Of a stretch of 25,501 nt of DNA, positions 7,723 to 14,788 are shown piece after piece. How positions within the stretch are numbered: the stretch's first letter is position 1; each line of letters opens with the position of its first letter. Both the position numbers and the translations under genes were made by a program. This stretch comes from Romeriopsis sp046049545. GTDB taxonomy: Bacteria; Cyanobacteriota; Cyanobacteriia; Leptolyngbyales; Leptolyngbyaceae. The stretch lies in NCBI GenBank assembly GCA_046049545.1, contig JBJORF010000067.1, positions 1 to 25,501 on the forward strand, in the 5' to 3' direction. The notes beneath the pieces are model-generated. The model did no database searches and was not told the origin of the DNA. It was given only the letters and a program-made list of their open reading frames with translations.

Positions 7723-7992
7723 TTAACCACGCAGACCCAAGCGCGTTACCAAAGCCCGGTACTTCTCCGGCTCCTGCTTCAGGACATAAGCCAGTAAGCG
7801 CTTCCGCTGGCTGATCATCCGCAGCAACCCTTGGCGGGAAGCATGGTCTTTTTTGTTGGTCCGCAGGTGGAGGCTCAACCGAGAAATCTTCTCAGTCAGC
7901 ATCGCAATCTGCACATCCGCCGATCCAGTGTCGGTTTCGTGGACTTGATAGTTGGCAATGATTTCTTGCTTTTGAGCAGGTTGTAAAGACAT
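7723..7992 (-). CDS. rpsO: 30S ribosomal protein S15
   Basis: This 89-residue protein matches S15 along its whole length, including GSADVQIAMLTEKISRL, HLRTNKKDHASRQGLL and the C-terminal RKRLLAYVLKQEPEKYR. S15 binds 16S rRNA helices early in 30S assembly. Length is exactly that of the family. It is followed by pam68 on the same strand and preceded, 75 bases upstream, by a small proline-rich gene also on the minus strand. Confidence 0.98.
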   Translation of the reverse strand: MSLQPAQKQEIIANYQVHETDTGSADVQIAMLTEKISRLSLHLRTNKKDHASRQGLLRMISQRKRLLAYVLKQEPEKYRALVTRLGLRG

Positions 7993-8067
7993 GATGGTCG
8001 CTTCAAAAAATACAACGGCTTCCCATCATATCATAGGCGACACCGATCGCTTGAACCCGCTCAAAAT

Positions 8068-8370
8068 CTAGTCTTCCGGCAAGTTCAAGTAGCCCTGATG
8101 GGGGGCTGGGCCATTGATCGGCGGTGTGATCGGCATCTGGGCGACCATGTTGGATGGGACGGCACCGATTTGGGGGGTGAGCATGTTCTGCGGATTGGTG
8201 CCAGCATAGCTGCCGATCGCGGGGGTGAGAGGATAGCTGGGCACCATGCTATCGGTGCTGGCCGTCACTTCATGATGGGTGGGATTGAGCGGCCCGCCTA
8301 GGGGTGGCATCTGCGTCACGGGCACTGGCGTGGAACCAATGGGCGGCGGAATCTGATAACTGGGATGCAT
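8068..8370 (-). CDS. Small proline-rich protein with PxIG-type repeats
   Basis: This 100-residue ORF is supported by a strong GGAGG about 9 bases before its ATG. It has no membrane segment and no recognised domain. It is built from imperfect short repeats: PPPIGS, PPLGGP, TPAIGS, TPQIGA and TPPING, separated by 10-25 residues rich in Thr, Met, Asn and Gln. Composition suggests an intrinsically disordered protein, perhaps a linker or binding platform. It lies upstream of rpsO on the same strand and divergent from cobU. I do not recognise the family. Confidence 0.65.
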   Translation of the reverse strand: MHPSYQIPPPIGSTPVPVTQMPPLGGPLNPTHHEVTASTDSMVPSYPLTPAIGSYAGTNPQNMLTPQIGAVPSNMVAQMPITPPINGPAPHQGYLNLPED

Positions 8371-8460
8371 GATATTGCCTCCTCGCCGGATACCGGATAA
8401 TTTGAACGGTGAATCTTATTGTCCCTTCCATTCTACCGCGCGGGAGTCCACCCACGATCG

Positions 8461-8979
8461 ATGCTGATTTTAGTTACTGGCGGTGCCCGCAGCGGCAAGA
8501 GTCGCTACGCCCAGGATTTGGCGCTGTCCCTTGCCCCGAATCCTGTTTACGTCGCCACGGCCCGCAACTGGGGCGGTGACTTTGGCGATCGCATTGCCCA
8601 GCACCAAGCCGAACGCGGCTCGAACTGGACGAATTTTGAAACTGAAAAAGCGGTGAGTCAGTTGCCGATCGCCGATCGGGTGGTCGTGATTGACTGTGTG
8701 ACCTTGTGGCTGACGAATTTCTTCTTGGATTTGGATGAAGCGATCGCGCCGAGTCTGGCCGCCTTTCAAGCGGAGATTGACGCGATCGGGCAACTTCCCG
8801 GCACCTTCATCATCGTCACGAATGAACTCGGCATGGGCGTTCACCCCGAATCGGACATGGCCCGCCGCTTCACCGATCTCCAAGGTTACGCCAACCAATA
8901 CGTCGCCGCCCGCGCCCAACAAGTCACCTTCCTCGTCAGCGGCATCCCAATGCACATAAAAACACCACATTCAACGTAG
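8461..8979 (+). CDS. cobU: Adenosylcobinamide kinase / adenosylcobinamide-phosphate guanylyltransferase
   Basis: From the ATG at 8461 the protein has 172 residues and starts directly with the P-loop GGARSGKS (residues 7-14). Further family blocks are VYVATARNWG, VIDCVTLWLTNFF, VTNELGMGVHPE and the C-terminal YANQYVAARAQ followed by SGIPMHIK. An in-frame TTG at 8419 would add 14 unlikely residues. CobU/CobP phosphorylates adenosylcobinamide and then transfers GMP to it in nucleotide-loop assembly of cobalamin. No cobalamin riboswitch was recognised upstream. The stop codon abuts the stop of the convergent membrane protein gene with no gap. Confidence 0.93.
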   Translation: MLILVTGGARSGKSRYAQDLALSLAPNPVYVATARNWGGDFGDRIAQHQAERGSNWTNFETEKAVSQLPIADRVVVIDCVTLWLTNFFLDLDEAIAPSLAAFQAEIDAIGQLPGTFIIVTNELGMGVHPESDMARRFTDLQGYANQYVAARAQQVTFLVSGIPMHIKTPHST

Positions 8980-9321
8980 TCAAATGCCACGGCATTTTTC
9001 CAGCAGCGCGGCGCTATAGCTCATTAGCCCAAATGCTTTTGGCGCTGATGCTATGGATATAAAGGCAGATAATACGCTTACAAAGTAAAGCGATTTGTCT
9101 TTGTAGCGATATTTAAAAATCAGATGACTTATCCAAATGAGCAGCGTTGTGGACCATAGCAAAACAAAGCAAACATTCAAAAGAGCTTCAGCGTCTGCAT
9201 CACAGTCGACAAGACTTAAATCGCTGTATTTATTGAACCTGATCGCCCAAATCCAAAATGCCAGAAATAGCAACCAGATTGAAATCACACCTTGACCTAG
9301 AAAAACCAGCGCATCACGCAT
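8980..9321 (-). CDS. Hypothetical multi-pass membrane protein
   Basis: From an ATG at 9321 this gives 113 residues beginning MRDALVFLGQGVISIWLL. An upstream in-frame ATG at 9372 would overlap the preceding antitoxin gene by 26 bases and give 130 residues. About three hydrophobic helices are visible (roughly 4-25, 47-68 and 78-98 from the short start). They are separated by an acidic loop (LVDCDADAEALL) and a basic loop (FKYRYKDKS). I do not recognise a family. It lies just downstream of a Phd-like antitoxin on the same strand, where a toxin gene would normally be, but it does not resemble RelE, Doc or PIN toxins. Confidence 0.55.
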   Translation of the reverse strand: MRDALVFLGQGVISIWLLFLAFWIWAIRFNKYSDLSLVDCDADAEALLNVCFVLLWSTTLLIWISHLIFKYRYKDKSLYFVSVLSAFISIASAPKAFGLMSYSAALLEKCRGI

Positions 9322-9346
9322 AACCTGTAACCCGATAACGCATACA

Positions 9347-9610
9347 TCACAGTCCCAACCCAGCCCGAACATCCGCTAAATCAAAATATTCCCCCTGCTT
9401 TGCCTGAGTAATACCCAAATTCAACTGTTGGACAAACTCTGAGTCGCCCATAATATCAGCCGTTTCGAGCAACGAAATAAAGTTTTCGATGCTAAACGCA
9501 ATCATTACAGGCTGACCATCCTGCGTGATCACAGTGGGATTACTCTGAAGTTCGATCGGGAGTTCCGGCAAACGTTCCTGTGCTTGAGCGATCGTGATCT
9601 GATTAAACAT
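9347..9610 (-). CDS. Phd/YefM-like antitoxin, no recognisable toxin partner
   Basis: From the ATG at 9610 the protein has 87 residues; a TTG at 9652 would give 101. The sequence shows the Phd/YefM pattern: ITIAQAQERLPELPIEL, then PTVITQDGQPVMIAFSIENF (the strand 'xVITxxGxPVA' plus helix) and a C-terminal toxin-binding-like tail QAKQGEYFDLADVRAGLGL. Such proteins bind their own promoter and neutralise RelE, YoeB or Doc toxins. The downstream gene is a membrane protein, so this antitoxin looks orphaned or belongs to an unusual pair. The isocitrate dehydrogenase stop lies 27 bases upstream of the TTG. Confidence 0.75.
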   Translation of the reverse strand: MFNQITIAQAQERLPELPIELQSNPTVITQDGQPVMIAFSIENFISLLETADIMGDSEFVQQLNLGITQAKQGEYFDLADVRAGLGL

Positions 9611-9679
9611 GAGCAGATTCAACCTAGGAGGCGCATCGATGGTGTATTTCAATTGTAGCTGATCCCCATGATCGCCGAA

Positions 9680-11914
9680 TCAAACCCTCGCAAGCAACCC
9701 ATCGATCGCGACATTAAACGTCGCACTCGGTCGCATCGCCTGAGCGGTCTTCGCCCGATCGGGATGATAATACCCACCAATGTCGATCGCCTTCCCCTGC
9801 GCTGCATTCAGTTCCGCCAAAATTATCGCCTCCTGACTCCGCAACGTCGCTGCCAACGGGGTAAACTTCGCCTTCAACGCTGCACTCTTATCCTGCGCTG
9901 CTAATGCCTCGGCCCAGTATAGCGCCAAGTAAAAATGACTTCCCCGATTATCTAATTCATGCACCTTGGCCGAGGGCGATTTGGCTTGATCCAAATATTG
10001 ACCATTCGCCCGATCGAGGGTGTCGGCCAACACCAATGCCTCCGAATTATTCGTCTTCATCCCCAAATCTTCCAACGCTACCGCCAATGCTAAAAACTCA
10101 CCCAAGGAATCCCAACGCAAATGGCCTTCACCGACAAACTGCTGCACATGCTTCGGCGCGGAACCGCCTGCGCCCGTTTCAAATAGCCCACCCCCCGCGA
10201 GTAGCGGCACGATCGATAGCATCTTGGCGCTCGTGCCCAATTCCAAAATCGGGAATAAATCCGTCAAATAATCCCGCAGCACATTCCCCGTCACCGAAAT
10301 TACATTTTTACCCGCTTTAATTTGCTCACAGGTAAACCGCATTGCATCGACCGTAGACATAATCCGCAAGTCTAATCCGGCTGTGTCATGCTGTGGCAAA
10401 TAAGCATTTACCTTCGCGATTAAATTAGCATCATGGGCGCGATTCGGATCGAGCCAGAAAATCGTTGCATCCCCCGTTGCCCGTGCCCGATTCACCGCTA
10501 ATTTTACCCAATCCTGAATCGGCAAATCCTTGGTCTGACACATCCGCCAAATATCGCCCACTTCCACCGGATGTTCGATTAATACCTGTCCAGCCGCATC
10601 GACCACCCGCACCGTGCCAGCGGCCTGAATTTCAAAGGTTTTATCGTGGGAACCGTATTCCTCGGCTTTCTGCGCCATCAGACCGACGTTCGCCACATTC
10701 CCCATGGTCGTCACATCAAACGCCCCATGGGCCTGACAGAACCGAATACATTCCTGATACATCAGCGCGTAGGATCGATCGGGAATAATCGCCTTGGTAT
10801 CGTGAGCTTGACCATCCGCGCCCCACATTTGCCCCGATGTCCGAATCGCCGCCGCCATCGATGCGTCAATAATGACGTCACTCGGCACATGCAAATTAGT
10901 GATCCCCCGATCGGAATTCACCATCGCCAAACGGGGCCGCGAATTATAGGTTGCTTGTAAATCGGCTTCAATCGCGGCTTTCTCCGCTGCTGGCAAGTTG
11001 GCAATTTTCGCGTAGACATCCCCAAGACCATTATTTGGATTCACCCCCAACTGGGCAAAGGTCGCGGCATATTTTGCAAATACATCTTTGAAATAAACCG
11101 TCACCGCATGGCCGAATAAAATCGGGTCAGACACCTTCATCATTGTCGCTTTCACATGTAGCGATAGCAGAATATCCTCGGCTTTAGCAGCGGTGATTGC
11201 GGCTTCGTAAAACGATCGCAAAGCCTTAACGCTCATCACTGCCGCATCGACGACTTCCCCCGTCGTGACCGCTACCGTTTCCTTCAGCACCGTCACCTGA
11301 CCTGCCGACACCAGTTCGATCCGCAGCGATCCCGCCTGGTCAATCACCACCGACTTTTCACTGCCATAAAAGTCGCCTTCCGTCATGTGGGCAACGTGCG
11401 ATCGTGAATCGGCTTTCCAGGCCCCCACGCGATGGGGATTTTTCTGGGCATACTGCTTCACGGCGGCAGCAACGCGCCGATCGGAGTTACCTTCGCGCAA
11501 TACTGGATTCACCGCTGAGCCTAAGACCTTGGCATAGCGGGCTTTGATTGCGGCTTCGGTGTCGTTTTGTGGGGTGGCGGGATAGTCGGGAATGTTGTAG
11601 CCCTGGGCTTGCAGCTCGGCGATCGCGGCGGTGAGCTGGGGCAGGGAGGCACTGATATTTGGCAGTTTGATGATGTTCGCTTCGGGGGTCTTGGCCAGTT
11701 CGCCCAATTGCGCCAGGGCATCGGGCACTTTTTGCTCGGGCAACAGATGCTCGGGGAAGTTGGCTAGGATGCGGCCCGCCAGGGAAATGTCACTGGTGGC
11801 GATCGTCACGTTGGCGGCTTGGGTGAAGGCTTGGACGATCGGCAGCAGGGAATCCGTTGCCAATGCGGGGGCTTCGTCGGTCAACGTGTAGATAATCTGG
11901 GCGGAGGCAGCCAT
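9680..11914 (-). CDS. icd: Isocitrate dehydrogenase (NADP+), monomeric type
   Basis: The 744-residue length and whole-protein similarity match the monomeric NADP-dependent isocitrate dehydrogenase family (about 740 residues). This family differs from the roughly 45-kDa-subunit dimeric enzyme. Recognisable blocks are IIYTLTDEAPALAT at the N-terminus, LREGNSDRRVA, ADSRSHVAHMTEGDFYGSEK, LHVKATMMKVSDPILFGH (with the conserved active-site Lys), ATIFWLDPNRAHD and GTSAKMLSIVPLLAGG. It oxidises isocitrate to 2-oxoglutarate with NADPH formation, feeding nitrogen assimilation in cyanobacteria. The ATG at 11914 matches the family start; no strong ribosome binding site is seen. The monomeric form is a less common choice in cyanobacteria. 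Confidence 0.95.
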   Translation of the reverse strand: MAASAQIIYTLTDEAPALATDSLLPIVQAFTQAANVTIATSDISLAGRILANFPEHLLPEQKVPDALAQLGELAKTPEANIIKLPNISASLPQLTAAIAELQAQGYNIPDYPATPQNDTEAAIKARYAKVLGSAVNPVLREGNSDRRVAAAVKQYAQKNPHRVGAWKADSRSHVAHMTEGDFYGSEKSVVIDQAGSLRIELVSAGQVTVLKETVAVTTGEVVDAAVMSVKALRSFYEAAITAAKAEDILLSLHVKATMMKVSDPILFGHAVTVYFKDVFAKYAATFAQLGVNPNNGLGDVYAKIANLPAAEKAAIEADLQATYNSRPRLAMVNSDRGITNLHVPSDVIIDASMAAAIRTSGQMWGADGQAHDTKAIIPDRSYALMYQECIRFCQAHGAFDVTTMGNVANVGLMAQKAEEYGSHDKTFEIQAAGTVRVVDAAGQVLIEHPVEVGDIWRMCQTKDLPIQDWVKLAVNRARATGDATIFWLDPNRAHDANLIAKVNAYLPQHDTAGLDLRIMSTVDAMRFTCEQIKAGKNVISVTGNVLRDYLTDLFPILELGTSAKMLSIVPLLAGGGLFETGAGGSAPKHVQQFVGEGHLRWDSLGEFLALAVALEDLGMKTNNSEALVLADTLDRANGQYLDQAKSPSAKVHELDNRGSHFYLALYWAEALAAQDKSAALKAKFTPLAATLRSQEAIILAELNAAQGKAIDIGGYYHPDRAKTAQAMRPSATFNVAIDGLLARV

Positions 11915-11945
11915 GGCGGGTTCAACAAAGGTTTTAGATCAAACC

Positions 11946-12199
11946 CTATTTTTGCATCGATCGACGCAAGCTGAACCGAGAAATTCTTCAATTGGTGGAT
12001 GTGGGCGAAGGTGTCGCGAATGAGAGTGAGGAAGGAGCGGCGGGTGGATTCATGGCCGCTGATGCTGATGAAAAATTTTGTGGTTGGTGGGGTCGGATTT
12101 GATTCGAGCGGGGTTGCGGATGTCTGATCCAAGTTATCCGAATGTTGACTAATGTCTGGAATTCCTCCAAGCTATCGGTGTCTAACTTCAAATCGACAT
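11946..12199 (-). pseudogene. Decayed C-terminal remnant resembling an LRR-Roc-COR protein
   Basis: Directly downstream of the LRR gene the minus strand holds two short frames. The first (12199 to about 12130) reads LDTDSLEEFQTLVNIR. The other (from 12132) contains KFFISISGHESTRRSFLTL and IRDTFAHIHQLKNFSVQ. The second block resembles the extreme C-terminus of cyanobacterial LRR-COR/Rab-like proteins, which reads roughly 'FI.I.G....RR.fL..IR..F..IH'. A frame change separates the pieces, and the Roc GTPase and COR core are missing. I infer a deleted and frameshifted remnant. The resemblance is from memory and not computed. Confidence 0.5.
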
Positions 12200-13282
12200 T
12201 CAAGATAGCAGTGGATTATTTGTGTAATTGAAACATTCTAGATTTGGCATATTTCGCAAAAACCGAGGTATTTCGGCAAGCATATTATCTGAGACAGAAA
12301 GTGTAGTCAACTGTTGGAGCTGCTCCATTGTTTTTGGGAGGGTAGAAATCTGATTGTGTGCGAAAAAGAGTTTTGTGACGTTTGTTAAATTTCCAATCGC
12401 TTCTGGAATTCTAGTTAGTCGATTACGGTTACAGGATAAGCTAGTTAGCAGACGCAGTTCACCGATCGAATCTGGCAATGCGATTAGTTGGTTATCCCAA
12501 AGTTCTAGAGTTGTTAGATTTCTCAGTTGCCCGATCGAGTCCGGGAGGTGAGATAATTGACAACTTTGCAGCTCCAAGGTGGTGAGTTTTTCAAGTTGTC
12601 CAATTGATTCTGGCAAAGTTGTCAATTGTGTATTCGACGCAAGCAAATGACGTAGCGATGATAGTTGACCGATCGACTCAGGTAGGCGATTAAAGGCATT
12701 AAAATCAAGCCTGAGAATGCTTAGATGAGCTAACTGGCAAATAGAGGCAGGAATTTTCTCAATCTCATTGCCTGATAAATTCAGCTCAATCAGATCAGTA
12801 AGATTTCCAATCGAATCTGGAATATTTTTGAAGATATGACCACTAAGAACCAAATGCGTGAGACTTGCAAGATTCCCAATTGATTCAGGGATTGAATCTT
12901 CAAGCCCATGGACATTATCCGTCAACCATCTAAATTCAGCTAGTTTTGTGAGGGAGTCAATTGCATTGGGAATAGATGTAAATCGATTGAGGCTTATGTC
13001 TAGGTTAGTCAACTGAGGCAACTGTGTTATTACTAATGGAAATTCGATAAGGCCATTGTGCTGAAGATTCAATAGTGTCAATTCAGGAAGATCTCTAATG
13101 CGTTCCGGCAAGGATCTAAGATGATTTTTAGACAAGATGAGCCGCTTCAGCCCCGTCAGCCGCCCGATCGACTTCGGCAACTCCTCCAGCCCCATCCCCG
13201 ACAGGTCAAGCTCTTCCCACTGTTCATCAGCCGCTCGATCGATCAGGCGGAGGAGTTCTTGGTGAGTGGTGGGCTTCTGCAT
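12200..13282 (-). CDS. Leucine-rich-repeat protein
   Basis: The ATG at 13282 gives 360 residues; a TTG at 13303 would add seven. The N-terminal cap THQELLRLIDRAADEQW is followed by EELDLSGMGLEELPKSIG. About 13-14 repeats of roughly 23 residues then follow, with the pattern L..L.L..N.L..LP.SIG, typical of LRR regions in cyanobacterial Roco-like proteins. No GTPase, kinase or membrane domain follows; the ORF ends right after the last repeat (NLECFNYTNNPLLS). It probably mediates protein binding, or is the truncated survivor of a larger LRR-Roc-COR gene whose scrap lies downstream. Its first 120-150 bases are duplicated at 14.2 and 15.5 kb. Confidence 0.85.
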   Translation of the reverse strand: MQKPTTHQELLRLIDRAADEQWEELDLSGMGLEELPKSIGRLTGLKRLILSKNHLRSLPERIRDLPELTLLNLQHNGLIEFPLVITQLPQLTNLDISLNRFTSIPNAIDSLTKLAEFRWLTDNVHGLEDSIPESIGNLASLTHLVLSGHIFKNIPDSIGNLTDLIELNLSGNEIEKIPASICQLAHLSILRLDFNAFNRLPESIGQLSSLRHLLASNTQLTTLPESIGQLEKLTTLELQSCQLSHLPDSIGQLRNLTTLELWDNQLIALPDSIGELRLLTSLSCNRNRLTRIPEAIGNLTNVTKLFFAHNQISTLPKTMEQLQQLTTLSVSDNMLAEIPRFLRNMPNLECFNYTNNPLLS

Positions 13283-13340
13283 AAGAGAGAAGATTGAGGA
13301 CAACCATTTCTATTTGGGCAGAATTTTTGAAGATTAGAAT
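13142..13340. repeat. LRR-start repeat, copy A (in the complete LRR gene)
   Basis: This covers the 5' end of the LRR gene plus its upstream region. The 43 bases at 13189-13231 are identical to 14237-14279 and 15457-15499. Outside this core similarity continues on both sides, upstream into an AGAGAAGATTGAGGACAA and GGGCAGAATTTTT stretch shared with copy B. A TATAAT follows at 13382-13387, in front of xisH. Confidence 0.9.
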
Positions 13341-13433
13341 GACAGTCTCCGACTAGCTGGAACTCATCGGAGTAGAAACGCTATAATAGAAGCATCTGAC
13401 TTCCCCGCCTTGCTTTCAACTCATAACTCAAGT

Positions 13434-13852
13434 ATGCCTGCGAAAGACTTATTCCATGATGCTGTGAAAGCGGCCTTAGTCAAAGACGGCTGGACAGTAA
13501 CGCATGATCCATTGACGCTAAAAGTAGGCAAAAAAGATCTGTTTGTAGACTTGGGTGCAGAAAACTGCTGAGTGCAGAACGTGGCGCAGAAAAGATCGCG
13601 ATCGAGGTAAAAGGTTTTGTTGGCCCATCAGAAATTAAGGATTTAGAGCTGGCGATCGGACAATACGTAATGTACGAAAAAGTATTACGTCGGATTGATC
13701 CCGGACGTGTGCTTTACTTGGCGATTCGAGAAGCCAGCTTTCAGAGATTATTTCAGCAGGAACTTGGTATGATTCTGCTGGAAGACCAAGTATTGAAACT
13801 ATTTATTTTCAATCCAGATACAGAGGAGGTTTTGCAATGGATCGTGCCGTAG
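13434..13852 (+). pseudogene. xisH: XisH-family protein, frameshifted
   Basis: The ATG at 13434 opens MPAKDLFHDAVKAALVKDGW, a clear XisH start, but the frame hits TGA at 13569-13571 after 45 codons. The family sequence resumes one frame over: LLSAERGAEKIAIEVKGFV, then EIKDLELAIGQYV and a C-terminal EVLQWIVP. Adding one A to the run at 13561-13564 would restore a 139-residue protein, the usual length. XisH and XisI were named for controlling fdxN-element excision in Anabaena, but homologues are widespread. The D...ExK arrangement (VDLGAE, IEVKG) suggests a PD-(D/E)xK nuclease-like fold, and the break falls between those motifs. It is either a true mutation or a homopolymer sequencing error. 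Confidence 0.85.
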
Positions 13853-14172
13853 AGTATCGCAAGATTATTGAATTAGTCTTGCAACAGTATACACAGATTG
13901 TCTATGCCAATATGGCGATTAAAAATCGAGCGGCGTTTGATCGCGATCGCGATCAGTACCTTATCTTATCGGAAGGATGGAACAAACAACAGCGTATCCA
14001 TAGCTGCTTAATTCATATCGAGATTATCAATTCAAAGGTTTGGATTCAGATTGATGGAACCGAAGATGGCATTGCTGAAGAGCTAATGGCGGCAGGCATA
14101 CCCAAAGCAGAAATTGTACTGGGATTTCATGAGCCGGAAATACGTCCCCACACAGGATTTGCGATTGCTTAG
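13837..14172 (+). CDS. xisI: XisI-family protein
   Basis: This 111-residue protein carries the typical XisI pattern: YRKIIELVLQQYTQ, DRDRDQYLILSEGWNKQQRI and HIEIINSKVWIQIDGTEDGI, ending ELMAAGIPKAEIVLGFHEPE. GAGGAGG sits 9-10 bases before its ATG, inside xisH, and the two genes overlap by 16 bases, so translation is coupled. XisI is the constant partner of XisH. No fdxN element or recombinase is visible here, so a role in excision is not supported locally. The gene is intact although its partner is frameshifted. Its stop touches the end of the LRR remnant on the other strand. Confidence 0.9.
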   Translation: MDRAVEYRKIIELVLQQYTQIVYANMAIKNRAAFDRDRDQYLILSEGWNKQQRIHSCLIHIEIINSKVWIQIDGTEDGIAEELMAAGIPKAEIVLGFHEPEIRPHTGFAIA

Positions 14173-14330
14173 ATTCGATACAATACTAACGGCTTCAACT
14201 CCGTCAACCGCCCGACATCCTTCGGCAACTCCGATCGCCCCATCCCCGACAGGTCAAGCTCTTCCCACTGTTCATCAGCAGCTTGGTCAATCAGGCGGAG
14301 AAGTTCTTGGTGGGTGGTGAGCGTTTGCAT
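14169..14330 (-). pseudogene. LRR-start remnant, copy B
   Basis: From an ATG at 14330 the minus strand reads MQTLTTHQELLRLIDQAADE, then EELDLSGMGRSELPKDVGRL, nearly the same as the start of the complete LRR protein. It stops after 53 residues at LKPLVLYRI where the parent continues into repeats. This is a truncated duplicate and probably not functional, although a short peptide could still be made. It lies between xisI and parD, pointing away from parD. Confidence 0.8.
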
Positions 14331-14396
14331 AAGAGAAAAGAAGGAAGAGAGAAGATTGAGGACAATTATTGCTATTTTGGCAGAATTTTTAGGGAT

Positions 14397-14425
14397 TGGG
14401 GAGACTTCGCTAGAGAGGCTATAAT
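14397..14425 (+). promoter_or_regulatory. Sigma-70-like promoter before parD (cassette copy)
   Basis: TTGGGA (14397-14402), a 17-base spacer and TATAAT (14420-14425) lie 29 bases before the parD ATG. The surrounding string from 14378 (TTGGCAGAATTTT...) recurs at 14720, before tumA, and partly at 13315-13387, before xisH. The duplication suggests the promoter travels with the modules. Confidence 0.6.
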
Positions 14426-14454
14426 AGGGGCTATCCTTCATCTCCAGTCGTCTC

Positions 14455-14769
14455 ATGCCGATTTCCTTGCCACCAGAGCTAGAAGCCTTTGCTTATCGTC
14501 AGATTGAGGCTGGACGATATAGATCGATCGAAGAACTTCTCGTGGATGCAGTTCGCGCCTTGAGCGATCGACAGGAAGACATTTATCAGGGACGCTTTGA
14601 AGAACTTCAAGCGGAGGTTCAAACTGGGATTGACGCGCTCGATGGCCTATGGCCGGTCGTAGACCATCGGGGTGAAAGCCAAGATATGGAAACCGCAATG
14701 GATAACTTGCGGCAGAAAATTGGCAGAATTTTCGGGGATTGGGGAAATTTGCCAGAGACGCTACAATGA
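14455..14769 (+). CDS. ParD-like ribbon-helix-helix antitoxin, orphan
   Basis: This protein has 104 residues. The N-terminus ISLPPELEAFAYRQIEAGRY followed by RSIEELLVDAVRAL is the ParD/CC2985 ribbon-helix-helix domain, and YQGRFEELQAEVQTGIDALD is the usual following helix. The C-terminal part is atypical. After VVDHRGESQDMETAMDNLRQ the frame runs straight into a copy of the promoter cassette (GRIFGDWGNLPETLQ) and stops at the TGA inside TACAATGA. ParD proteins autoregulate and neutralise ParE toxins. No ParE follows; the next genes are a TumA/TumE-like pair. I infer that the tail was replaced by a duplication joining the tumAE module. Confidence 0.8.
   Translation: MPISLPPELEAFAYRQIEAGRYRSIEELLVDAVRALSDRQEDIYQGRFEELQAEVQTGIDALDGLWPVVDHRGESQDMETAMDNLRQKIGRIFGDWGNLPETLQ
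14739..14767 (+). promoter_or_regulatory. Promoter-like cassette copy inside the parD 3' end
   Basis: TTGGGG (14739-14744), a 17-base spacer and TACAAT (14762-14767) mirror the parD promoter, with 23 of 30 bases equal over 14738-14767 against 14396-14425. It is 22 bases before the tumA-like ATG and is also the last coding bases of parD. Confidence 0.55.
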
Positions 14770-14788
14770 AAGCGGTTGAGTTCACGGT

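Noticed and set aside
8395..8460. Possible cobalamin riboswitch before cobU
   Set aside because: A short GGTGAAT-like string is present but the conserved B12-box pattern and structure are not.
8980..9652. Classic toxin partner (RelE, Doc or PIN) for the Phd-like antitoxin
   Set aside because: Both neighbours were read on each strand; neither shows toxin motifs.
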